From: Escarpia spicata
Taxonomy: Eukaryota > Annelida > Polychaeta > Sabellida > Siboglinidae
Reading direction: 5' to 3'
Assembly: GCA_963995525.1 (NCBI GenBank)
Contig: OZ023217.1
Location: 24,645,323-24,709,322 of the forward strand
DNA length: 64,000 nt
Under the pieces are notes generated by a model. The model had not been told where the DNA came from. It saw only the letters and a program-made list of their open reading frames with translations, and made no database searches. The translations under genes were made by a program, and so were the position numbers. Position 1 is the stretch's first letter; every line of letters starts with the position of its first letter. Below, one piece after another: positions 1 to 18,100 of the stretch.

Positions 1-153
1 CCTAAGGGGCCCCCAAAGTGCAAAAGTTTTACATTATCTACTGATGTAGTTTTGAGAAGGGCCCTTGAGACCACCCCCCCAACAGTAGATGTGTATTGTG
101 CCACAAAGTCAACAGCTGTGACTAATCTCTACAGCCTAGTCCATTGAGACCTT

Positions 154-246
154 GACTAATCTTTAATTGGTCACAGCACCCAGGCAGAGTAGACACACTT
201 GACCCCTGTTAGACTGAACAGTTGCCTAAAACTGTTAAACTGTATC
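154..246. repeat. Diverged direct repeat, copy 1
   Basis: This stretch shares an ordered series of short blocks with 1333-1444: GACTAATCT, TAATTGGTCAC, GACCCCTGTTA, CAGTTGCCT and TTAAACTGT. Spacing between blocks differs slightly, so the copies are old. The two copies flank a decayed LINE fragment, so they may be parts of one older dispersed element. I do not recognise the family. Confidence 0.6.
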
Positions 247-589
247 TTCAAAACCATTGATTTTTCTATAATTGCAAGTTGTGTTTATTTTGATGTTCAT
301 TTAGTTATTATAAAATGGTGTGACTGTGGTGTCTATTGGTTAAAGATGTATTGTCTGTAGAAACCTGTAGGTGACAAACATAGAAAATTAATATTCTGGA
401 CAACTATAGAGTGAAATATCCTATACTTTATTGATATCAAATGCATTCTACTGTTCTGTTTACGCTTGCCATGCCTTGTGTAGACATGGTACTGTTTAAA
501 TCAATTGTATCAGTATAAACTAATAATTATAGATTCACAATATAGTTGACACCTGAAACAACCAAATGTCAACCATTAGAAGAGTTGAC

Positions 590-1030
590 ATAGTTCCGCT
601 ATACACAAGCAAGAAATCTGTATTTGATTGAATCATTCTAGTGTCGTCAGCATATAGTAGAACATACATTTTCTACATCATCATCCCTAAGGTTGTTGTA
701 AATTTCACCAGCTGCCATGTCAAGTCCGTTATAATTGTGACTAACAGTGTTCAAAATTATTCAGGTAAATAGCAAATAACAAAGGACACAAGTTTTCTCC
801 TTGCCATACCTCTACATCACATGAGAAGAAGGCTGACACAGCCTGGCCCTGATTTATACATGATTTAGCATTTTTGTACATGTTGTATCAACTTTCAACA
901 CAATACCATTAATACCGCATGGAATTATCTTAGACCACAGTGAGGACTGATCTACTAAATCAAATGCTTTCTTATAATTGATGAAGGCACAATAAAGCCT
1001 TTTGCGTCGAGACAAATACAATTCAACCAA
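590..1030 (-). pseudogene. Decayed non-LTR retrotransposon reverse transcriptase
   Basis: Reading the minus strand, three reverse-transcriptase landmarks appear in order but in interrupted frames. Near 1010-940 is YCAFINYKKAFDLVDQ, the palm motif with the first catalytic aspartate. Near 800-755 is a block ending PLLFAIYLNNF, equivalent to the usual GxLSPxLFxxYxND motif. Near 665-630 is LLYADDTRMIQS, the catalytic YADD box. Several stops separate the pieces. This is an LINE-type RT fragment lying upstream of, or inside, the first TMCO1 intron. Endonuclease and 3' tail are not visible. The order and spacing of the motifs make chance unlikely; the clade is not assigned. Confidence 0.75.
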
Positions 1031-1332
1031 TACCCCTATTTGAACACTGCCTGTTCTTCACCTATTACATTCGCTTTGGTTAGGTATGTGGTCAGTCTGG
1101 TGTTCTGAACAATCACTAAGGATTAATGAACACTTGTGCAGAATGCCACCCACTATTCAGCAATGAGGACACTGCTTAGGCCCCACTCTGGACACTGTCA
1201 CTCACAGTGTTGTGTATTGTCTTAGTTGGTGCATTGAGCTAATCTACTTGACCATGAATCAGTGGTGACTCTGGTTGTGTATTACACCCAGCTGTGGAGC
1301 TAAGATTCTCTGCCTGCTATTGTTTGATGGAA

Positions 1333-1444
1333 ACTGTGACTAATCTGTAATTGGTCACTGGCAGTAGCTAGTGTCAACAGACAGCATTAAGCCACTAGAC
1401 CCCTGTTAAACTGGACAGTTGCCTGTAGGTTTTAAACTGTGTCA
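1333..1444. repeat. Diverged direct repeat, copy 2
   Basis: Second copy of the repeat at 154-246, with the same ordered blocks (GTGACTAATCT, TAATTGGTCAC, AGACCCCTGTTA, CAGTTGCCTG, TTAAACTGTGTC). Nothing else was recognised in 1445-2130 apart from AT-rich sequence; no TMCO1 first exon was found there. Confidence 0.6.
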
Positions 1445-2130
1445 AACAGTGAGTCTACCTTTTGCTCTCAAATAATCTGTCCTCTTAGTTTTACACATAA
1501 AGACATAATCTGGCATAACTTGATAAGTCTTTGTAGCAGCACATTTGTACTTCCAGTGTATTATTGCAACATAACATACATATTACATACTGTGTGCCAC
1601 ATTTGAATGTCATGCATGTAATATTTCCATGCAATCCTTTTGCATATATAATGTAAAACTTCAACAGCGTCATTTTCACTTTTTGATCCCTACCATGTTC
1701 AATGCTCCATAACTTTGCCAATTTTTGTAGCAGTCATAATTTTTGAAACCGTGTAAAGCACCCTACCAAACCTTTACAAGGATGTAAGAAAACAATGTTA
1801 ACATTTTTTCGACTTATCACTCATTTGGTCAGCCGGGGTCACATATAGACGTATTAGTCCAAAGGACTTCAGGGCCACTTGGCCCATTTTTTACACTCAA
1901 GGTGTTTTTTGTTGTACACATTTAACTGTGCCTTTGATCATTGTAGACTTTATAATTTTTGTAGACTTATATTATTTTTATGACGTGTTCTGATTGCACA
2001 GTATTGTTAGTATGCATTAATGTCAATTTCACTTAATAGACTGTGCCAGTGGAGCAAAAGATGGTGAAAACGATACCACCACCTACGTTATGTAATGCTA
2101 TATATATATATACTGATCATCTGTTAACAG

Positions 2131-8435
<6,305 letters not shown>

Positions 8436-9146
8436 TGTCCTGGGTCACCATGTGACAGACTCAAGCAGTTTTGTCTGTCACGACTTACACTGGAAGCGTC
8501 CTAGAGTACACATACATGGAACTTAAATATCATTCTTAATTTGAATAACTGCTGGAGAAATCATCTAACTGTACCACAAACTACCGCCAAAGATTGTATT
8601 TAATGTTGTTAAATTGTACCACTTAAACATTATATAAGTACGTGTTCGCACTGCTGTTATGTCATGTAAAAGCAAACCTGACTATCGTAATGATTTAGAC
8701 ACTGTATGTTTTTGGACACCGTAAACATGTACAAAAATTATTATTTATCTTTTGTATGTTTTTGGAATTGTTTTTGTGGCAAATACATTCGGTGCGTAAT
8801 GACTGAGTGTATTTGGACGCTATGTTTTTCAACACCAAAAAATGATTCTTTTTGTACTGTACGTTTTCGGAGAGGGCTGAGAATTTGACATACAGTCAAA
8901 TACAGTACGTACTGTTTGTAGCAATATTTTGAGTCTGGTACTAGTGTAGTATATTTTATGGTGTCTCAAATTGTATCTGGTATAGATGTTTATTAATAAC
9001 AATTGTCAATAAGCTGTGTCTGAGTAATTTTATGTTGTTGCAATAGAATAGTGGTGCTGATGAAATTGTAATGTACTGTGGAGGTATCACTTCATCCTTG
9101 TGCCAGTGGATCTGTCCCTTTTGGTGGAGACATTTGTAATTATGAA
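8436..9146 (+). other. TMCO1 3' flank / probable 3' UTR
   Basis: AT-rich sequence between the TMCO1 stop and the large satellite array. I find no AATAAA or ATTAAA in it. The nearest sense-strand AATAAA is inside the second 125-bp array unit (9326-9331), so the transcript end may lie in the array or use a weaker signal. Confidence 0.6.
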
Positions 9147-12100
9147 ATGAAAGTGATGTTCCTATCAATCATGGTTTGCAACATTGGTGTCCGTGTTCTG
9201 GATAAAACCATGTTAATGTGAGTGTGTGAAACTGGATGTGAAGAGGGAGAAAGAAGTGGGAAGACATGAAAGTGATGTTCCTATAAATCATGGTTTGCAA
9301 CATTGGTGTCCCTGTCCGTGTTCTCAATAAAACCATGTTGATGTGAGTGTGTGAAGCTGGGTGTGAAGAGGGAGAAAGAAGTGGGAAGACATGAAAGTGA
9401 TGTTCCTATAAATCATGGTTTGCAACATTGGTGTCCCTGTCCGTGTTCTCAATAAAACCATGTTGATGTGAGTGTGTGAAGCTGGGTGTGAAGAGGGAGA
9501 AAGAAGTGGGAAGACATGAAAGTGATGTTCCTATAAATCATGGTTTGCAACATTGGTGTCCCTGTCCGTGTTCTCAATAAAACCATGTCGATGTGAGTGT
9601 GTGAAGCTGGGTGTGAAGAGGGAGAACGAAGTGGGAAGACATGAAAGTGATGTTCCTATAAATTATGGTTTGCAACATTGGTGTCCTTGTTCTGGATAAA
9701 ACCATGTTGATGTGAGTGTGTGAAGCTGGGTGTGAAGAGGGAGAACGAAGTGGGAAGACATGACAGTGATGTTCCTATAAATCATGGTTTGAGATATTGG
9801 TGTCCCTTTCCGTGTTCTCGATAAAACCATGTTAATGTGAGTGTGTGAAGCTGGGTGTGAAGAGGGAGAAAGAAGTGGGAAGACATGAAAGTGATGTTCC
9901 TATAAATCATGGTTTGAGATATTGGTGTCCCTTTCCGTGTTCTCGATAAAACCATGTTAATGTGAGTGTGTGAAGCTGGGTGTGAAGAGGGAGAAAGAAG
10001 TGGGAAGACATGAAAGTGATGTTCCTATAAATCATGGTTTGCAACATTGGTGTCCGTGTTCTCAATAAAACCATGTTGATGTGAGTGTGTGAAGCTGGGT
10101 GTGAAGAGGGAGAAAGAAGTGGGAAGACATGAAAGTGATGTTCCTATAAATCATGGTTTGCAACATTGGTGTCCCTGTCCGTGTTCTCAATAAAACCATG
10201 TTAATGTGAGGGTGTGAAGCTGGGTGTGAAGAGGGAGAAAGAAGTGGGAAGACATGAAAGTGATGTTCCTATAAATTATGGTTTGCAACATTGGTGTCCC
10301 TGTACGTGTTCTCGATAAAACCATGTTGATGTGAGTGTGTGAAGCTGGGTGTGAAGAGGGAGAAAGAAGTGGGAAGACATGAAAGTGATGTTCCTATAAA
10401 TCATGGTTTGCAACATTGGTGTCCCTGTCCGTGTTCTCAATAAAACCATGTTGATGTGAGTGTGTGAAGCTGGGTGTGAAGAGGGAGAAAGAAGTGGGAA
10501 GACATGAAAGTGATGTTCCTATAAATTATGGTTTGCAACATTGGTGTCCCTGTACGTGTTCTCGATAAAACCATGTTGATGTGAGTGTGTGAAGCTGGGT
10601 GTGAAGAGGGAGAAAGAAGTGGGAAGACATGAAAGTGATGTTCCTATAAATTATGGTTTGCAACATTGGTGTCCCTGTACGTGTTCTCGATAAAACCATG
10701 TTGATGTGAGTGTGTGAAGCTGGGTGTGAAGAGGGAGAAAGAAGTGGGAAGACATGAAAGTGATGTTCCTATAAATCATGGTTTGCAACATTGGTGTCCG
10801 TGTTCTCAATAAAACCATGTTGATGTGAGTGTGTGAAGCTGGGTGTGAAGAGGGAAAAAGAAGTGGGAAGACATGAAAGTGATGTTCCTATAAATTATGG
10901 TTTGCAACATTGGTGTCCCTGTACGTGTTCTCAATAAAACCATGTTGATGTGAGTGTGTGAAGCTGGGTGTGAAGAGAGAGAAAGAAGTGGGAAGACATG
11001 AAAGTGATGTTGCTATAAATTATGGTTTGCAACATTGGTGTCCCTGTCCGTTTTCTCAATAAAACCATGTTGATGTGAGTGTGTGAAGCTGGGTGTGAAG
11101 AGGGAGAAAGAAGTGGGAAGACATGAAAGTGATGTTCCTATAAATCATGGTTTGCAACATTGGTGTCCCTGTCCGTGTACTCAATAAAACCATGTTGATG
11201 TGAGTGTGTGAAGCTGGGTGTGAAGAGGGAGAAAGAAGTGGGAAGACATGAAAGTGATGTTCCTATAAATCATGGTTTGCACATTGGTGTCCCTGTCCGT
11301 GTTCTCAATAAAACCATGTTGATGTGAGTGTGTGAAGCTGGGTGTGAAGAGGGAGAAAGAAGTGGGAAGACATGAAAGTGATGTTCCTATAAATTATGGT
11401 TTGCAACATTGGTGTCCCTGTCCGTGTTCTCAATAAAACCATGTTGATGTGAATGTGTGAAGCTGGGTGTGAAGAGAGAGAAAGAAGTGGGAAGACATGA
11501 AATTGATGTTCCTATAAATTATGGTTTGCAACATTGGTGTCCCTGTCCGTGTTCTCAATAAAACCATGTTGATGTGAGTGTGTGAAGCTGGGTGTGAAGA
11601 GAGAGAAAGAAGTGGGAAGACATGAAAATGATGTTCCTATAAATTATGGTTTGCAACATTGGTGTCCCTGTACGTGTTCTCGATAAAACCATGTTGATGT
11701 GAGTGTGTGAAGCTGGGTGTGAAGAGGGAGAAAGAAGTGGGAAGACATGAAAGTGATGTTCCTATAAATTATGGTTTGCAACATTGGTGTCCCTGTACGT
11801 GTTCTCGATAAAACCATGTTGATGTGAGTGTGTGAAGCTGGGTGTGAAGAGGGAGAAAGAAGTGGGAAGACATGAAAGTGATGTTCCTATAAATCATGGT
11901 TTGCAACATTGGTGTCCCTGTCCGTGTTCTCAATAAAACCATGTTGATGTGAGTGTGTGAAGCTGGGTGTGAAGAGGGAGAAAGAAGTGGGAAGACATGA
12001 AAGTGATGTTCCTATAAATTATGGTTTGCAACATTGGTGTCCCTGTACGTGTTCTCGATAAAACCATGTTGATGTGAGTGTGTGAAGCTGGGTGTGAAGA

Positions 12101-15100
12101 GGGAGAAAGAAGTGGGAAGACATGAAAGTGATGTTCCTATAAATTATGGTTTGCAACATTGGTGTCCCTGTACGTGTTCTCGATAAAACCATGTTGATGT
12201 GAGTGTGTGAAGCTGGGTGTGAAGAGGGAGAAAGAAGTGGGAAGACATGAAAGTGATGTTCCTATAAATCATGGTTTGCAACATTGGTGTCCGTGTTCTC
12301 AATAAAACCATGTTGATGTGAGTGTGTGAAGCTGGGTGTGAAGAGGGAAAAAGAAGTGGGAAGACATGAAAGTGATGTTCCTATAAATTATGGTTTGCAA
12401 CATTGGTGTCCCTGTACGTGTTCTCAATAAAACCATGTTGATGTGAGTGTGTGAAGCTGGGTGTGAAGAGAGAGAAAGAAGTGGGAAGACATGAAAGTGA
12501 TGTTGCTATAAATTATGGTTTGCAACATTGGTGTCCCTGTCCGTTTTCTCAATAAAACCATGTTGATGTGAGTGTGTGAAGCTGGGTGTGAAGAGGGAGA
12601 AAGAAGTGGGAAGACATGAAAGTGATGTTCCTATAAATCATGGTTTGCAACATTGGTGTCCCTGTCCGTGTTCTCAATAAAACCATGTTGATGTGAGTGT
12701 GTGAAGCTGGGTGTGAAGAGGGAGAAAGAAGTGGGAAGACATGAAAGTGATGTTCCTATAAATCATGGTTTGCAACATTGGTGTCCCTGTCCGTGTTCTC
12801 AATAAAACCATGTTGATGTGAGTGTGTGAAGCTGGTTGTGAAGAGGGAGAAAGAAGTGGGAAGACATGAAAGTGATGTTCCTATAAATTATGGTTTGCAA
12901 CATTGGTGTCCCTGTCCGTGTTCTCAATAAAACCATGTTGATGTGAGTGTGTGAAGCTGGGTGTGAAGAGAGAGAAAGAAGTGGGAAGACATGAAATTGA
13001 TGTTCCTATAAATTATGGTTTGCAACATTGGTGTCCCTGTCCGTGTTCTCAATAAAACCATGTTGATGTGAGTGTGTGAAGCTGGGTGTGAAGAGAGAGA
13101 AAGAAGTGGGAAGACATGAAAATGATGTTCCTATAAATTATGGTTTGCAACATTGGTGTCCCTGTACGTGTTCTCGATAAAACCATGTTGATGTGAGTGT
13201 GTGAAGCTGGGTGTGAAGAGGGAGAAAGAAGTGGGAAGACATGAAAGTGATGTTCCTATAAATTATGGTTTGCAACATTGGTGTCCCTGTACGTGTTCTC
13301 GATAAAACCATGTTGATGTGAGTGTGTGAAGCTGGGTGTGAAGAGGGAGAAAGAAGTGGGAAGACATGAAAGTGATGTTCCTATAAATCATGGTTTGCAA
13401 CATTGGTGTCCCTGTCCGTGTTCTCAATAAAACCATGTTGATGTGAGTGTGTGAAGCTGGGTGTGAAGAGGGAGAAAGAAGTGGGAAGACATGAAAGTGA
13501 TGTTCCTATAAATCATGGTTTGCAACATTGGTGTCCCTGTCCGTGTTCTCGATAAAACCATGTTGATGTGAGTGTGTGAAGCTGGGTGTGAAGAGGGAGA
13601 AAGAAGTGGGAAGACATGAAAGTGATGTTCCTATAAATTATGGTTTGCAACATTGGTGTCCCTGTACGTGTTCTCGATAAAACCATGTTGATGTGAGTGT
13701 GTGAAGCTGGGTGTGAAGAGGGAGAAAGAAGTGGGAAGACATGAAAGTGATGTTCCTATAAATTATGGTTTGCAACATTGGTGTCCCTGTACGTGTTCTC
13801 GATAAAACCATGTTGATGTGAGTGTGTGAAGCTGGGTGTGAAGAGGGAGAAAGAAGTGGGAAGACATGAAAGTGATGTTCCTATAAATCATGGTTTGCAA
13901 CATTGGTGTCCCTGTCCGTGTTCTCAATAAAACCATGTTGATGTGAGTGTGTGAAGCTGGGTGTGAAGAGGGAGAAAGAAGTGGGAAGACATGAAAGTGA
14001 TGTTCCTATAAATCATGGTTTGCAACATTGGTGTCCCTGTCCGTGTTCTCAATAAAACCATGTTGATGTGAGTGTGTGAAGCTGGTTGTGAAGAGGGAGA
14101 AAGAAGTGGGAAGACATGAAAGTGATGTTCCTATAAATTATGGTTTGCAACATTGGTGTCCCTGTCCGTGTTCTCAATAAAACCATGTTGATGTGAATGT
14201 GTGAAGCTGGGTGTGAAGAGAGAGAAAGAAGTGGGAAGACATGAAATTGATGTTCCTATAAATTATGGTTTGCAACATTGGTGTCCCTGTCCGTGTTCTC
14301 AATAAAACCATGTTGATGTGAGTGTGTGAAGCTGGGTGTGAAGAGAGAGAAAGAAGTGGGAAGACATGAAAATGATGTTCCTATAAATTATGGTTTGCAA
14401 CATTGGTGTCCCTGTACGTGTTCTCGATAAAACCATGTTGATGTGAGTGTGTGAAGCTGGGTGTGAAGAGGGAGAAAGAAGTGGGAAGACATGAAAGTGA
14501 TGTTCCTATAAATTATGGTTTGCAACATTGGTGTCCCTGTACGTGTTCTCGATAAAACCATGTTGATGTGAATGTGTGAAGCTGGGTGTGAAGAGAGAGA
14601 AAGAAGTGGGAAGACATGAAAGTGATGTTCCTATAAATTATGGTTTGCAACATTGGTGTCCCTGTCCGTGTTCTCAATAAAACCATGTTGATGTGAATGT
14701 GTGAAGCTGGGTGTGAAGAGAGAGAAAGAAGTGGGAAGACATGAAATTGATGTTCCTATAAATTATGGTTTGCAACATTGGTGTCCCTGTCCGTGTTCTC
14801 AATAAAACCATGTTGATGTGAGTGTGTGAAGCTGGGTGTGAAGAGAGAGAAAGAAGTGGGAAGACATGAAAATGATGTTCCTATAAATTATGGTTTGCAA
14901 CATTGGTGTCCCTGTACGTGTTCTCGATAAAACCATGTTGATGTGAGTGTGTGAAGCTGGGTGTGAAGAGGGAGAAAGAAGTGGGAAGACATGAAAGTGA
15001 TGTTCCTATAAATTATGGTTTGCAACATTGGTGTCCCTGTACGTGTTCTCGATAAAACCATGTTGATGTGAGTGTGTGAAGCTGGGTGTGAAGAGGGAGA

Positions 15101-18100
15101 AAGAAGTGGGAAGACATGAAAGTGATGTTCCTATAAATCATGGTTTGCAACATTGGTGTCCCTGTCCGTGTTCTCAATAAAACCATGTTGATGTGAGTGT
15201 GTGAAGCTGGGTGTGAAGAGGGAGAAAGAAGTGGGAAGACATGAAAGTGATGTTCCTATAAATTATGGTTTGCAACATTGGTGTCCCTGTACGTGTTCTC
15301 GATAAAACCATGTTGATGTGAGTGTGTGAAGCTGGGTGTGAAGAGGGAGAAAGAAGTGGGAAGACATGAAAGTGATGTTCCTATAAATTATGGTTTGCAA
15401 CATTGGTGTCCCTGTACGTGTTCTCGATAAAACCATGTTGATGTGAGTGTGTGAAGCTGGGTGTGAAGAGGGAGAAAGAAGTGGGAAGACATGAAAGTGA
15501 TGTTCCTATAAATCATGGTTTGCAACATTGGTGTCCGTGTTCTCAATAAAACCATGTTGATGTGAGTGTGTGAAGCTGGGTGTGAAGAGGGAAAAAGAAG
15601 TGGGAAGACATGAAAGTGATGTTCCTATAAATTATGGTTTGCAACATTGGTGTCCCTGTACGTGTTCTCAATAAAACCATGTTGATGTGAGTGTGTGAAG
15701 CTGGGTGTGAAGAGAGAGAAAGAAGTGGGAAGACATGAAAGTGATGTTGCTATAAATTATGGTTTGCAACATTGGTGTCCCTGTCCGTTTTCTCAATAAA
15801 ACCATGTTGATGTGAGTGTGTGAAGCTGGGTGTGAAGAGGGAGAAAGAAGTGGGAAGACATGAAAGTGATGTTCCTATAAATCATGGTTTGCAACATTGG
15901 TGTCCCTGTCCGTGTTCTCAATAAAACCATGTTGATGTGAGTGTGTGAAGCTGGGTGTGAAGAGGGAGAAAGAAGTGGGAAGACATGAAAGTGATGTTCC
16001 TATAAATCATGGTTTGCAACATTGGTGTCCCTGTCCGTGTTCTCAATAAAACCATGTTGATGTGAGTGTGTGAAGCTGGTTGTGAAGAGGGAGAAAGAAG
16101 TGGGAAGACATGAAAGTGATGTTCCTATAAATTATGGTTTGCAACATTGGTGTCCCTGTCCGTGTTCTCAATAAAACCATGTTGATGTGAGTGTGTGAAG
16201 CTGGGTGTGAAGAGAGAGAAAGAAGTGGGAAGACATGAAATTGATGTTCCTATAAATTATGGTTTGCAACATTGGTGTCCCTGTCCGTGTTCTCAATAAA
16301 ACCATGTTGATGTGAGTGTGTGAAGCTGGGTGTGAAGAGAGAGAAAGAAGTGGGAAGACATGAAAATGATGTTCCTATAAATTATGGTTTGCAACATTGG
16401 TGTCCCTGTACGTGTTCTCGATAAAACCATGTTGATGTGAGTGTGTGAAGCTGGGTGTGAAGAGGGAGAAAGAAGTGGGAAGACATGAAAGTGATGTTCC
16501 TATAAATTATGGTTTGCAACATTGGTGTCCCTGTACGTGTTCTCGATAAAACCATGTTGATGTGAGTGTGTGAAGCTGGGTGTGAAGAGGGAGAAAGAAG
16601 TGGGAAGACATGAAAGTGATGTTCCTATAAATCATGGTTTGCAACATTGGTGTCCCTGTCCGTGTTCTCAATAAAACCATGTTGATGTGAGTGTGTGAAG
16701 CTGGGTGTGAAGAGGGAGAAAGAAGTGGGAAGACATGAAAGTGATGTTCCTATAAATCATGGTTTGCAACATTGGTGTCCCTGTCCGTGTTCTCGATAAA
16801 ACCATGTTGATGTGAGTGTGTGAAGCTGGGTGTGAAGAGGGAGAAAGAAGTGGGAAGACATGAAAGTGATGTTCCTATAAATTATGGTTTGCAACATTGG
16901 TGTCCCTGTACGTGTTCTCGATAAAACCATGTTGATGTGAGTGTGTGAAGCTGGGTGTGAAGAGGGAGAAAGAAGTGGGAAGACATGAAAGTGATGTTCC
17001 TATAAATTATGGTTTGCAACATTGGTGTCCCTGTACGTGTTCTCGATAAAACCATGTTGATGTGAGTGTGTGAAGCTGGGTGTGAAGAGGGAGAAAGAAG
17101 TGGGAAGACATGAAAGTGATGTTCCTATAAATCATGGTTTGCAACATTGGTGTCCCTGTCCGTGTTCTCAATAAAACCATGTTGATGTGAGTGTGTGAAG
17201 CTGGGTGTGAAGAGGGAGAAAGAAGTGGGAAGACATGAAAGTGATGTTCCTATAAATCATGGTTTGCAACATTGGTGTCCCTGTCCGTGTTCTCAATAAA
17301 ACCATGTTGATGTGAGTGTGTGAAGCTGGTTGTGAAGAGGGAGAAAGAAGTGGGAAGACATGAAAGTGATGTTCCTATAAATTATGGTTTGCAACATTGG
17401 TGTCCCTGTCCGTGTTCTCAATAAAACCATGTTGATGTGAATGTGTGAAGCTGGGTGTGAAGAGAGAGAAAGAAGTGGGAAGACATGAAATTGATGTTCC
17501 TATAAATTATGGTTTGCAACATTGGTGTCCCTGTCCGTGTTCTCAATAAAACCATGTTGATGTGAGTGTGTGAAGCTGGGTGTGAAGAGAGAGAAAGAAG
17601 TGGGAAGACATGAAAATGATGTTCCTATAAATTATGGTTTGCAACATTGGTGTCCCTGTACGTGTTCTCGATAAAACCATGTTGATGTGAGTGTGTGAAG
17701 CTGGGTGTGAAGAGGGAGAAAGAAGTGGGAAGACATGAAAGTGATGTTCCTATAAATTATGGTTTGCAACATTGGTGTCCCTGTACGTGTTCTCGATAAA
17801 ACCATGTTGATGTGAGTGTGTGAAGCTGGGTGTGAAGAGGGAGAAAGAAGTGGGAAGACATGAAAGTGATGTTCCTATAAATCATGGTTTGCAACATTGG
17901 TGTCCCTGTCCGTGTTCTCAATAAAACCATGTTGATGTGAGTGTGTGAAGCTGGGTGTGAAGAGGGAGAAAGAAGTGGGAAGACATGAAAGTGATGTTCC
18001 TATAAATCATGGTTTGCAACATTGGTGTCCCTGTCCGTGTTCTCAATAAAACCATGTTGATGTGAGTGTGTGAAGCTGGGTGTGAAGAGGGAGAAAGAAG

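Noticed and set aside
2043..2130. TMCO1 start codon at 2043 (MPVEQK...)
   Set aside because: This frame runs into the exon, but the upstream residues do not match TMCO1 and a good acceptor (TTAACAG) lies at 2124-2130; it is intron read-through.
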